Positions 24,068 through 32,141 of a stretch of 64,000 bases of DNA are shown piece by piece (within the stretch, counting starts at the first letter, position 1; every line of letters starts with the position of its first letter). Both the position numbers and the translations under genes were made by a program. The stretch comes from Microbacterium mangrovi (GTDB lineage: Bacteria; Actinomycetota; Actinomycetes; Actinomycetales; Microbacteriaceae): assembly GCF_000802305.1 (NCBI RefSeq), contig NZ_JTDK01000027.1:1-64000 (forward strand), read 5' to 3'. Under the pieces are notes generated by a model. The model had not been told where the DNA came from, did not search any database, and saw only the letters and a program-made list of their open reading frames with translations.

Positions 24068-25696
24068 TCACTTGTGGATCGGCGCGTAGTGGAAGGTGAA
24101 CGAGGCGTCCAGGACGGTGCCCTGGACATCCTTGCCCACGACCGCGACCTGCTTGCCCTGCGTCAGCGGCAGGGTGGAGAGGTCCTTGGCCACGAGGTCC
24201 TGGATCTGCTTGATCACGTCGCCGCGCTTGGCGGGGTCGGTGATGCCGACCTGCTCGGAGATCAGCTTCTGCACCTCGGGGTTGTCGTAGTGGTTGCCGA
24301 GGAAGTTGTTCTTCGAGAAGAACGGCGTGAGGTAGTTGTCGGCATCCGGGTAGTCCGGGAACCAGCCGAGCTGGTAGGCCGGGTACACGTCGGCGACGCG
24401 GTCCTTGGAGTACTGCACGTACTCGGTCTGGCCGAGGTTCACCTTGAACAGGCCGCCGGTCTCGAGCTGCGACTTGACGGCCGCGTACTCGTCGCCCGAC
24501 GAGGGGCCGTAGTGGTCGCCCGTGTACTGCAGGTTCAGCGTGACCGGCGTGGTGACGCCCGCGGCCGCGAGCACGGACTTCGCCTTGTCGAGGCTGGGTC
24601 CGCCCGAGCCGTCGCCGTAGAGGCCCTTCAGGGACTCGCTGGCGTTCGGCACGCCCTGGGGCACGTAGCTGTACAGCGGCGTGTAGGTGTCCTTGAACAC
24701 GTTGGTCGCGATCGCCTTGCGGTCGACGAGGTCGGCCGCGGCCTGACGCACGGCGAGCGCCTTCTTGGCATCCGCCTGCGGGGTCTTCGCGCCGAACGGC
24801 ATCGTGTTGAAGTTGAACACGATGTAGCGGATCTCGCCGCCGGGACCGGTGACGAGCTTGACCTTGCTGTTGGACTTCAGCGACGAGATGTCGGTGGCCG
24901 ACAGGCTCCGGTAGGCGACGTCGATGTTGCCGTTGCCGATGTCGAGCTTCATGTTCGAGGCATCCGCGTAGTACTTGACGTCGACGCCCGCGTTGGCGGC
25001 CTTGCCGAGGTTGCCGGCGTAGCCCGCGTACGGCTTGTAGGAGATCAGCTGGTTCACCTTGTAGGAGGTGATCGTGTACTGGCCGGCGAAGGCGTTCGCC
25101 TTGACGATGTCGTTGTCGGGCATCACCTTGTCGGCGGGGAAGACCTTCTGGTCGACGATCGGGCCGGCCGGCGTCGTGAGGATCTGGGGCCAGGTCTGGT
25201 CGTTGGCGACCTTCAGGTGGAAGACCACGGTGGTGTCGTCCTTGACCTCGGTCGAGGCGAGGTTGCCGAGGAGGGCCGCGGGGCCGTTCGGGTCGTTGAT
25301 CTTCACCTGACGGTCGAACGAGAACTTCACCGACTCGGCGTTCAGCGGGTCGCCGTTGGCGAACTTGAGGCCCGGCTTGAGCTTGACCGTGTACTCGTTC
25401 GGCGTCGTGAAGGAGGCCGACTCGGCGATGCTCGGCGTCACCTCGGAGGTGCCGTACTTCGCGTTCATCAGGAACGGGTACACCTGCGTCTCGACGGCGT
25501 ACGAGCCGTTGTCGTAGGAGCCTGCCGGGTCGATCGAGGTGATCTTGTCGGTCGTGCCGATGACGATCGGCTTGCTCGAACCGCCGGACCCGGTGTTCCC
25601 GCCTTTGCCGGCGCATCCGGACAGTGCGACAGCGGCCACACCGACCGCAGCGACTGCCAGAAGCATGCGTCCGCGTGATGACGTGTGCAATGACAT
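24068..25696 (-). CDS. Peptide ABC transporter substrate-binding lipoprotein (SBP family 5)
   Basis: 542 aa. Lipoprotein signal with lipobox ALSGC, cysteine at about residue 23, followed by a Gly/Ser linker. The mature part has family 5 features: the N-terminal TTDKITSIDPAGSYDNGSYAV, then YTVKLKPGLKFANGDPLNAESVKFSFDR. The protein is tethered to the outer face of the membrane and delivers peptides to the DppBC-type channel. ATG 25696 is preceded by AGAGGAAA; an ATG 90 bases upstream would put the signal peptide in the wrong place. Confidence 0.92.
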   Translation of the reverse strand: MSLHTSSRGRMLLAVAAVGVAAVALSGCAGKGGNTGSGGSSKPIVIGTTDKITSIDPAGSYDNGSYAVETQVYPFLMNAKYGTSEVTPSIAESASFTTPNEYTVKLKPGLKFANGDPLNAESVKFSFDRQVKINDPNGPAALLGNLASTEVKDDTTVVFHLKVANDQTWPQILTTPAGPIVDQKVFPADKVMPDNDIVKANAFAGQYTITSYKVNQLISYKPYAGYAGNLGKAANAGVDVKYYADASNMKLDIGNGNIDVAYRSLSATDISSLKSNSKVKLVTGPGGEIRYIVFNFNTMPFGAKTPQADAKKALAVRQAAADLVDRKAIATNVFKDTYTPLYSYVPQGVPNASESLKGLYGDGSGGPSLDKAKSVLAAAGVTTPVTLNLQYTGDHYGPSSGDEYAAVKSQLETGGLFKVNLGQTEYVQYSKDRVADVYPAYQLGWFPDYPDADNYLTPFFSKNNFLGNHYDNPEVQKLISEQVGITDPAKRGDVIKQIQDLVAKDLSTLPLTQGKQVAVVGKDVQGTVLDASFTFHYAPIHK

Positions 25697-25838
25697 GTGT
25701 GATTTCCTCTGCTTTGAGGGGGGTTCCGCGCAGGGTGGCGCGGTGCGAGCATCCATTGTCACCCACGACCGCCGGATTCCGGGCATCCACCGGTGTTTTC
25801 GTGATCAGACCGAGACCCGCGTCCGGTGAGACCGAGTG

Positions 25839-26393
25839 TCAGGATGCCTCGGTTCCGGAGAGTCCCGAGACGGCGCGCAGTTCGGCGGCGAGCGCCTCGA
25901 TGCGGGCCGGTTTCGCGGCGAGGAACGCGAGCTGCGGGCCTCGCACCGGCACCAGATCGAGAGCGCCCGCGGCATCCTGCCCGCGCAGGGCGAGACGGAG
26001 CGCCGGGTACGTGCGCAGCACCCGTCCGGTGCCCGGCGACAGGGCCGTGTGCTTCGCGAGGGATGCCGCGACGAGCTCGCGGGTGGGGCAGCGGAACACC
26101 GGGCCCTCGGCCGGGTCCCGGTACAGCTCGAGGGTCGTGCGGTCGACGACCAGGGCGACCCCGGTGTCGTCCGGCGCCGCGTCGCGGATGCCCTCGTCGC
26201 CGGTCACGGTCCGCAGCTGCGACGGAAGGTCGGGACGCATCTGCGCCAGCACCACGACCGCGCCGGGACGGGATGCCCGGACCGTCTTCGCGAAGCGTCC
26301 CCACGCGAAGAACAGCCGCGAGGCGTCGCCGCTCAGCAGCACGCCGACCACGACCGCGAGCACGGCCACGGTGACGATCACCCACAGGTCCAC
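25839..26393 (-). CDS. Uncharacterised membrane-anchored protein
   Basis: 184 aa. One N-terminal membrane helix (LWVIVTVAVLAVVVGVLL, residues 3-20), then a soluble domain of 160 residues with no recognised motif; TGVALVVDRTTLELYRDPAEG looks like a beta-rich fold. The GTG at 26393 is the only sensible start. It lies 36 bp after the kynureninase stop on the same strand and could be co-transcribed with it, but the content gives no metabolic hint. Confidence 0.6.
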   Translation of the reverse strand: MDLWVIVTVAVLAVVVGVLLSGDASRLFFAWGRFAKTVRASRPGAVVVLAQMRPDLPSQLRTVTGDEGIRDAAPDDTGVALVVDRTTLELYRDPAEGPVFRCPTRELVAASLAKHTALSPGTGRVLRTYPALRLALRGQDAAGALDLVPVRGPQLAFLAAKPARIEALAAELRAVSGLSGTEAS

Positions 26394-26429
26394 AGTGGGA
26401 CCCTATGTCATCGGTCGGTGCGACAGCCC

Positions 26430-27695
26430 TCAGGTCACGGCGCCGCGCACCTGGAACTCGGGGGCGCGCCACAGCTCCTCGTCGAGCACCGTGCGCAGGG
26501 ACTCGACGGCATCCCACACGTCCGCGAAGCCGAGGTACAGGGGCGTGATGCCGAAGCGCAGCACGTGCGGCTCGCGGTAGTCGCCGATCACGCCGCGGGC
26601 GATCAGGGCCTGCATGACCGCGTAGCCCTCCGGATGCAGGAAGCTCACGTGACTGCCCCGGTCGGCGTGAGCGCGCGGGGTGATGAGCGTCAGCGGATGC
26701 CCGGCCAGCCGCGTCTCGACGAGCTCGATGAACAGGTCGGTGAGCGCCAGCGACTTGGACCGGAGCTGCTGCCCGTCCGCGCTCAGGGCGATGTCGATGC
26801 CGACCTCCATGGTCGCCAGCGACACGATGGGCTGCGTACCGACGAGGAAGCTGGCCGCCCCCGGCGCCGGGTCGTAGCCGACCGCCATCTCGAACGGGCG
26901 GGCGTGTCCCCACCAGCCCGACAGCGGCTGCTTCGCGCGCGCCGCGTGCTTCGGCGACACCCACACGAACGCCGGGGATCCGGGCCCGCCGTTGAGGTAC
27001 TTGTAGGTGCAGCCGACGGCGAAGTCGGCATCCGCGGCGGTCACGTCCACGGGCACCGCGCCGATCGAGTGGCACAGGTCCCACACGGCGAGCGCGCCGG
27101 CGGCGTGGATCTCGGCGGTGGTGGCATCCATGTCCCACCAGGCGCCCGTGCGGTAGTTGACCCCGGTGAGCAGCACCACGGCGACGTCGTCGTCGAGGGC
27201 GTCCGCGAGCGGATGCTCGTCGTCGATGAGCCGCAGCTCGTACGGGCGCCCGTCGGGGTGTCCGAGCATCCCGATGATCCCCTCGATGATGTAGAGGTCG
27301 CTCGGGAAGTTCTCCTGCTCGGACACGATGACGCGGCGCGCGGGGGCGTCCTCCCGCTGGATGCCGAGGGCCGCCGCGAGCGCCTTGAACACGTTGATCG
27401 ACGTGGTGTCGGTCGCGACGCACGATCCCGGCGTGCCGCCGATGAGCTGCGCGATCTTGTCGCCGATGCGGGTGGGCAGCGCGAACCAGTCGTGGGTGTT
27501 CCAGCTGCCGATCAGGTCGCGGCCCCACTCGACGGTGACGACGGATGCCGCCCGCTCCACGGCCGCCTTCGGCAGCGCGCCCAGCGAGTTGCCGTCGAGG
27601 TAGATGACGCCCGGCGGGAGGTCGAACAGGTCGCGGAACGGACGCAGCGGGTCGGTCTGGTCGGCGGCGACGCAGGCCTCGCGGGAGCTCAGCAT
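26430..27695 (-). CDS. kynU: Kynureninase
   Basis: 421 aa. PLP-dependent fold type I enzyme that cleaves kynurenine to anthranilate and alanine in tryptophan breakdown. Family landmarks: FDLPPGVIYLDGNSLGALP at the N-terminus, DTTSINVFKALAAAL (phosphate-binding region), VWDLCHSIGAVPVDV and the PLP lysine in FAVGCTYKYLNGGPGSP. ATG 27695 follows a TACCGT box (minus strand 27707-27702) at leaderless distance, which rules out longer versions. No tryptophan dioxygenase or formamidase gene is nearby. The next gene, an alcohol dehydrogenase, is divergent. Confidence 0.93.
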   Translation of the reverse strand: MLSSREACVAADQTDPLRPFRDLFDLPPGVIYLDGNSLGALPKAAVERAASVVTVEWGRDLIGSWNTHDWFALPTRIGDKIAQLIGGTPGSCVATDTTSINVFKALAAALGIQREDAPARRVIVSEQENFPSDLYIIEGIIGMLGHPDGRPYELRLIDDEHPLADALDDDVAVVLLTGVNYRTGAWWDMDATTAEIHAAGALAVWDLCHSIGAVPVDVTAADADFAVGCTYKYLNGGPGSPAFVWVSPKHAARAKQPLSGWWGHARPFEMAVGYDPAPGAASFLVGTQPIVSLATMEVGIDIALSADGQQLRSKSLALTDLFIELVETRLAGHPLTLITPRAHADRGSHVSFLHPEGYAVMQALIARGVIGDYREPHVLRFGITPLYLGFADVWDAVESLRTVLDEELWRAPEFQVRGAVT

Positions 27696-27701
27696 GTGCC
27701 C

Positions 27702-27707
27702 ACGGTA
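27702..27707 (-). promoter_or_regulatory. -10 box of kynU (leaderless)
   Basis: TACCGT on the minus strand, six bases before ATG 27695. Further upstream, CGAGACAGG (27726-27734) and CCTGTCTCG (27784-27792) form a spaced inverted repeat in the kynU-ADH gap. Confidence 0.45.
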
Positions 27708-27856
27708 TCCCGAGAACCCGATCCGCGAGACAGGGTCTCGCCGCCGACACGGGCCCGCGACGACCCGGTCTCGTCGCCGCGGACCTGTCTCGATGACCCG
27801 CCCCCGCCGCCGAGGCTTCCGTGACACGCTGGAGGGACACCGTGGAAGGGGATGCC

Positions 27857-28891
27857 ATGAAGGCTGTGCAGTATCGCGAGATCGGCAAAGGACCCGAGGT
27901 CGTCGAGGTCGACACTCCCGAACCGGGGCCCGGGCAGATCCGGCTGAAGGTGACCGCGGCGGGCCTGTGCCACTCGGACTGGTTTCTCATGGATCTGCCG
28001 GCCGACCAGTACGCGTACGGTCTGCCGCTCACCCTCGGGCACGAGATCGCCGGCGTCGCGGACAAGCTCGGCGACGGGGTCGTCGGCATCGAGGTCGGCG
28101 CGTCGTACGCGGTGTACGGCCCGTGGGGATGCGGCGTCTGCCACGCCTGCGCCGAGGGCAAGGAGAACTACTGCGCCCGGGCGGCATCCCTCGGCATCGC
28201 GCCTCCCGGACTCGGCGCGCCCGGCGGCATGGCGGAGTACGTCATCGTCGACAGCGCGCGGCATCTGCTGCCCCTCGGCGACCTCGATCCGGTGCAGACG
28301 GTCTCGCTGACGGATGCCGGACTCACGCCGTACCACGCGATCAAGGCCGCCCAGCACAAGCTGTATCCGGGGGCGTTCGCGCTGGTGCTCGGCGTCGGCG
28401 GCCTCGGGCACGTCGGGGTGCAGATCATCCGGGCGATCAGCGAGGCGACCGTGATCGCGGTCGACGTCAGCGAGGACAAGCTCGCCCTCGCCCGCGAGGT
28501 CGGAGCCCACCACACGGTGCTGTCGGGCCCGGATGCCGCCGCCCAGGTGCGCGAACTCACCGGCGGACTCGGGGCGGATGCCGTGTTCGACTTCGTCGGC
28601 GTCCAGCCCACGATCGACACCGCACGGGAGTCGGTCGCGATCGACGGGTTCATCCACATCGTCGGCATCGGCGGAGGCATCCTGCCCGCGGGGTTCTTCT
28701 CGACCCCCTTCGGCGCGGCGGTGCGCAACCCGTACTGGGGGTCGCGCTCGGAGCTCGCCGAGGTGCTCGACCTCGCCCGCACCGGCGCCGTGTCGGTGCA
28801 CGTGCAGCAGTACGGCTTCGACACCGCGGTGGAGGCCTATGGCCGCCTGCACCACGGCCAGGTGCGCGGCCGCGCCGTCGTGGTTCCGTAG
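27857..28891 (+). CDS. Zinc-dependent alcohol dehydrogenase (MDR family)
   Basis: 344 aa. Catalytic-zinc ligands in GLCHSD (Cys near residue 38) and GHEIAG (His near 61); structural zinc loop CGVCHACAEGKENYC with four cysteines near residues 92-106; Rossmann motif VLGVGGLGHVG near 178. It oxidises an alcohol or reduces an aldehyde with NAD(P); the exact substrate cannot be read from sequence. ATG 27857 has GGAAGGGGA upstream. Divergent from kynU, and followed by a dispersed palindromic repeat. Confidence 0.9.
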   Translation: MKAVQYREIGKGPEVVEVDTPEPGPGQIRLKVTAAGLCHSDWFLMDLPADQYAYGLPLTLGHEIAGVADKLGDGVVGIEVGASYAVYGPWGCGVCHACAEGKENYCARAASLGIAPPGLGAPGGMAEYVIVDSARHLLPLGDLDPVQTVSLTDAGLTPYHAIKAAQHKLYPGAFALVLGVGGLGHVGVQIIRAISEATVIAVDVSEDKLALAREVGAHHTVLSGPDAAAQVRELTGGLGADAVFDFVGVQPTIDTARESVAIDGFIHIVGIGGGILPAGFFSTPFGAAVRNPYWGSRSELAEVLDLARTGAVSVHVQQYGFDTAVEAYGRLHHGQVRGRAVVVP

Positions 28892-28905
28892 CTGAGGGCT
28901 CCCGC

Positions 28906-28934
28906 TTGTTGAGCGAGCGAAGCGAGACGAAACG
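28906..28934 (+). repeat. Dispersed palindromic repeat, family B
   Basis: Copy of the GTTGAGCGAGCGAAGCGAGA-CGAAACG repeat found again, as an inverted pair, at 33951-34039. It sits 15 bases after the alcohol dehydrogenase stop. Confidence 0.8.
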
Positions 28935-29034
28935 CTCCACGCCCGTCGCTAGCCGGTCGGCCGGGTCGTGACCTCCTCCTTTCGTTGGTGCGACCCAGTC
29001 TCAAGCCGTCGCCCACGCGACTGCCCCACGTTCG

Positions 29035-29556
29035 TCAGCGTCGTGGGGGGCTGACGAAGTTGCGGAGGAGGGGCGCACCGACCGGATCTGAATAGGACTG
29101 CATGAGCGCTACCGGGTCCGCATCCGCGATGTACGAGTACATGACCGCCGGGTGGAGATAGTCGCGGTCGCGGATCCGGAGATCCATCGGGCGGCCGAGA
29201 CGACTCAGTCCCGTCCATCGGTCGCCGAAGTCGATGACCGCATACCCGGGGGCGCATTCGCGCCAATCGAAAGGGAAGAAGACATGCCCAAGATTGCGCG
29301 TCGACCGGAGGTCGTCTCCGACATAGTCGATCAGCATGCGCTCGATTGCATTCATCTCCGGTGAGGTCATCAACAGCCGGGGCTCCTCTGCGCGCTCCGC
29401 GCGCTCCAGCGCAATCGTGCGATCCGCTGCAGTGATCGTGAACCGGATTTCTCCGCCGTCGTTTGCGATGGTGACACTCCCGGGAGCATGGAAGATCGCG
29501 TATCCCGCGCCCGCCGCCCAGGCCGAAAAGTCGGGGTTCAGTTCGATCGTGTTCAT
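29035..29556 (-). CDS. Imm61-like immunity protein
   Basis: 173 aa, soluble. The block ALERAERAEEPRLLMTSPEM followed by NAIERMLIDYVGDDLRS, and the end GAPLLRNFVS, recall the Imm61 family of immunity proteins found next to TNT-domain toxins in actinobacteria. The gene context agrees: its ATG overlaps the stop of a TNT-like toxin remnant (ATGA). Immunity proteins of this kind bind and block the toxin. Codon use is less typical for this genome (more A/T at third positions), in keeping with horizontal transfer. Family assignment is from memory of sequence features and needs a profile search. Confidence 0.6.
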   Translation of the reverse strand: MNTIELNPDFSAWAAGAGYAIFHAPGSVTIANDGGEIRFTITAADRTIALERAERAEEPRLLMTSPEMNAIERMLIDYVGDDLRSTRNLGHVFFPFDWRECAPGYAVIDFGDRWTGLSRLGRPMDLRIRDRDYLHPAVMYSYIADADPVALMQSYSDPVGAPLLRNFVSPPRR

Positions 29557-30012
29557 TTCAGCACTTTCGCATGAACAAGCTCATGAACGGACCTCTCGAC
29601 ATGGTCCATGTCACGGACGAGCACTTGGGCACCGCCGCCGCCATGGCCGAACGCGCGAGCGACTTCGCTGATCTCGATGGTCCAGCCCTCTGGAAGGTGC
29701 CCTGTGAGTTCGTATCTGTAGAGTTGCCGCGCGAGCGACGAAATGGGCAGTGCGCGTTCTTCGAAACTGGACGTCACGCCGTTGAACCTGAGCGCCAGAT
29801 ACTGTCCGCTGTCCGGCCCGACCCGATCGAGCTGCTTCCCGTAGTCGCGCACGAAGGCCCTGATGTTTGAGTACGCGACCCGAACGGATCGCGTCCACCA
29901 GCTGCGCGCCGTCATCCAGCAAACCCGCGCCACTGAACACCGTGGCGGTCTCCACCGGACCGGACGTCAACGGACCACTCGACACAACACCGTCCTCCAA
30001 CGGTCGCATCAC
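29553..30012 (-). pseudogene. TNT-domain (NAD glycohydrolase type) toxin remnant, truncated and frameshifted
   Basis: The frame ending at 29553 encodes RDYGKQLDRVGPDSGQYLAL, SFEERALPISSL, YRYELTGHLPEGW and FGHGGGGAQVLV, the block pattern of the TNT toxin domain (tuberculosis necrotizing toxin family, NAD+ glycohydrolases). Upstream, sensible sequence (TATVFSGAGLLDDGAQLVDA) continues in a different frame from about 30009 to about 29890, so a single-base frameshift near 29885 separates the halves. Sequence above 30012 is unrelated repeat-rich DNA, so the N-terminal delivery region is also missing. It is thus probably inactive. Toxin and immunity genes overlap by four bases. Confidence 0.6.
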
Positions 30013-30095
30013 GGGCCCACCCCCCAACCTACCCGGGCAGCCCCGGTCCCGTTGCGCTCGGCACGGCCCGGTGGTCTCCGTGAGACATGGTGCTC

Positions 30096-30132
30096 CCGCC
30101 GAAACAAGGTCACGGCGCACTTGTTTCGGCGG
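30096..30132. repeat. Hairpin in the gap between toxin remnant and ABC operon
   Basis: Perfect 13-bp stem CCGCCGAAACAAG (30096-30108) with CTTGTTTCGGCGG (30120-30132). The surrounding 275 bp (30013-30287) hold no gene, only this hairpin, one family A repeat (30181-30205) and a palindrome at 30214-30231. Confidence 0.6.
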
Positions 30133-30180
30133 CGCGACTCGGTCTCGGCGACGCCCGACGAGGATGCCGCCCCGACGCGA

Positions 30181-30205
30181 TTGCCCTTCGACGGGCTCAG
30201 GGCGC
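30181..30205 (-). repeat. Dispersed palindromic repeat, family A
   Basis: One copy of the CGCCCTGAGCxTGTCGAAGGGCA-type repeat in minus orientation. The same family makes up the array at 58791-59774 and pairs at 31242-31303 and 39060-39124. Confidence 0.85.
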
Positions 30206-30213
30206 TTGCGCAC

Positions 30214-30231
30214 CCGTGACAAACGTCACGG
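30214..30231. promoter_or_regulatory. Palindrome upstream of the second ABC operon, candidate regulator site
   Basis: CCGTGAC-AAAC-GTCACGG is a perfect 7-bp inverted repeat, followed by a partial third half-site (GACGTGACG). NarL-type regulators commonly bind GTGAC/GTCAC-like palindromes, and this operon encodes one. Binding is inferred. Confidence 0.4.
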
Positions 30232-30287
30232 GAACGACGTGACGGGGGTGTGCGGGCGGGGCATCCGGACCGCGGCACTCTTGAACC

Positions 30288-31331
30288 ATGACAATCCCCA
30301 CACCCACTCCAGCCGCCGCCGGCACGTCGCCCGGAGCCTCCGGGCGCGTGGGCCCAGCGGTCGCCGCATCCGGCATCACGAAGAGCTTCGGCAAAGTCCG
30401 GGCCGTCGACGGCGTCTCGCTCGAGATCGAGCAGGGTGAGATCGTCGCGTTCCTCGGCCCGAACGGAGCCGGCAAGACCACGACCATCGACATGCTGCTG
30501 GGCTTGTCGCATCCCGACACCGGCTCGGTGAAGGTGTTCGGCGAGTCGCCGCGCGCCGCCATCGCGCACGGACTCGTCTCGGCGGTGCTGCAGACCGGCG
30601 GCCTGCTCAAGGACATCACCGTCCGCGAGACCCTCCAGCTGACCGCGAGCCTGTTCGCCGACACGCGACCGGTCGACGAGGTCATGAAGCGCGCGGGCAT
30701 CACCGAGATCGCCGGCCGCAAGGTGGGCGTGTGCTCCGGCGGCCAGCAGCAGCGCCTGCGGTTCGCGATGGCGCTGCTCAGCGACCCGGGGCTGCTCATC
30801 CTCGACGAGCCGACCACCGGCATGGACGTCGAAGGACGCCGCTCGTTCTGGAGCAGCATCCGCGCCGACGCCGACCGCGGCCGCACCGTGCTGTTCGCCA
30901 CCCACTACCTCGACGAGGCCGACGAATACGCGGACCGCATCGTGCTGATGGCCCGCGGCCGCATCGTCGCCGACGGAACCGCGTCCGAGATCAAGAACCT
31001 GGTGTCGGGCCGCACCGTCCATGCGACCCTTGCCGCGGCGGACCTCAGCGTGCTGGCATCCCTCCCCGGCGTCGACAATGTCGAGGTGAAGGGCGACCGC
31101 GTCGCGATCCGCACCAAGGACTCGGATGCCGCGGCCCGCTACCTGCTCACGCAGACACCCGCCCGCGACGTGGAGATCACGGCTCAGAACCTCGAGAGCG
31201 TGTTCCTCGCCCTCACCGCCGACACCGAGTCGGATCACACGCGCCCTGAGCCCGTCGAAGGGCAGAACCCCGGCTCGGAAGACCCTTCGACAAGCTCAGG
31301 GTCCACCTCTTATGAAGGAGCCCTGTCGTGA
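30288..31331 (+). CDS. ABC transporter ATP-binding protein with repeat-derived C-terminal tail
   Basis: 347 aa. Walker A GPNGAGKTT near residue 64, signature CSGGQQQRLRF near 150, Walker B LLILDEPTTGMD near 170, H-loop ATHYLDEAD. DrrA/CcmA-like with a C-terminal regulatory domain. The last 30 residues (RPEPVEGQNPGSEDPSTSSG, then STSYEGALS) are encoded by two facing copies of a family A palindromic repeat that lie inside the gene, so the natural end was probably near LALTADTES. It overlaps the permease gene by four bases. Confidence 0.9.
   Translation: MTIPTPTPAAAGTSPGASGRVGPAVAASGITKSFGKVRAVDGVSLEIEQGEIVAFLGPNGAGKTTTIDMLLGLSHPDTGSVKVFGESPRAAIAHGLVSAVLQTGGLLKDITVRETLQLTASLFADTRPVDEVMKRAGITEIAGRKVGVCSGGQQQRLRFAMALLSDPGLLILDEPTTGMDVEGRRSFWSSIRADADRGRTVLFATHYLDEADEYADRIVLMARGRIVADGTASEIKNLVSGRTVHATLAAADLSVLASLPGVDNVEVKGDRVAIRTKDSDAAARYLLTQTPARDVEITAQNLESVFLALTADTESDHTRPEPVEGQNPGSEDPSTSSGSTSYEGALS
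31242..31303. repeat. Inverted pair of family A repeats inside a coding sequence
   Basis: CGCCCTGAGCCCGTCGAAGGGCA-type copy at 31242-31264 and an inverted copy at 31281-31303, together a hairpin with about 20 bp stem. Both fall within the 3' end of the ABC ATPase gene and are translated. Confidence 0.85.
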
Positions 31332-32125
31332 CCTCCATCAACCTGGAGCGCCGCGTTCCCGCGTTCGGCGGCTTCAACCTCACCTATCTGCGCATCGAGC
31401 TGATGCGCAAGCTCCGCAATCGCCGCGGGATGCTGTTCATCGTCGCATTCCCGATCATGATGTACGTCATCGTCGGGGCCCGGTTCGTGCACACGCAGCT
31501 CACCGCGGTGCCGATCTCGCAGGGCGGACCCTCCGTCGCCGCCTACATCATGGTGTCGATGGCGATGTACGGGGCGATGATGTCGGCCACGCAGACCGGC
31601 GCGGCCGTCGCGATCGAACGCACGCAGGGCTGGAGCCGGCAGCTGCGCCTCACCCCGCTGAACCCGCTCGTGAACGTCATCATCAAGATGATCGCCGGGA
31701 TGCTGCTGGGCCTCATCGCCGTCATCGCGACGTACGTCGCCGCCGCGATCAGCGGAGTGCAGCTGACCCCGGTGCAGTGGATCGCGACGGGACTCACCGC
31801 CTGGCTGCTCGCCGGCGCGGTGTTCACCACCCTCGGCCTCATGATCGGCTACATGGTGCCCGGCGAGAACGCCGCCCAGATCACCAGCTTCGTGATCGTC
31901 ATCCTGTCGTTCCTCGGCGGACTCTTCTACCCGCTCAGCCAGATGCCGGAGTTCCTGCAGACCATCGCGAAGTTCACGCCGGTGTACGGCATCAGCCAGA
32001 TGGCCCGCGCGCCCCTCACCGGCGACCCGTTCGACATCTGGGCACTGGTGAACGCCCTCGTCTGGTTCGCGATCTTCGTGGCGGGCACGGTGTTCTTCTT
32101 CCGGCGCGACACCAAGCGGGTCTGA
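31328..32125 (+). CDS. ABC transporter permease (ABC-2 type)
   Basis: 265 aa, six predicted membrane helices. After YLRIELMRKLRNRRGMLFIV the first span begins; VPGENAAQITSFVIVILSFLGGLFYPLSQMPE is the characteristic ABC-2 segment before the last helices. GTG 31328 overlaps the ATPase stop; GAAGGAG precedes. It works with the ATPase as an exporter. Confidence 0.9.
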   Translation: MTSINLERRVPAFGGFNLTYLRIELMRKLRNRRGMLFIVAFPIMMYVIVGARFVHTQLTAVPISQGGPSVAAYIMVSMAMYGAMMSATQTGAAVAIERTQGWSRQLRLTPLNPLVNVIIKMIAGMLLGLIAVIATYVAAAISGVQLTPVQWIATGLTAWLLAGAVFTTLGLMIGYMVPGENAAQITSFVIVILSFLGGLFYPLSQMPEFLQTIAKFTPVYGISQMARAPLTGDPFDIWALVNALVWFAIFVAGTVFFFRRDTKRV

Positions 32126-32128
32126 CCC

Positions 32129-32134
32129 TAGGGT
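32129..32134 (+). promoter_or_regulatory. -10 box of the second sensor kinase (leaderless)
   Basis: TAGGGT, seven bases before ATG 32142, lying four bases after the permease stop. It allows the kinase-regulator pair its own promoter, as in the first transporter module. Confidence 0.4.
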
Positions 32135-32141
32135 GAAGAGC

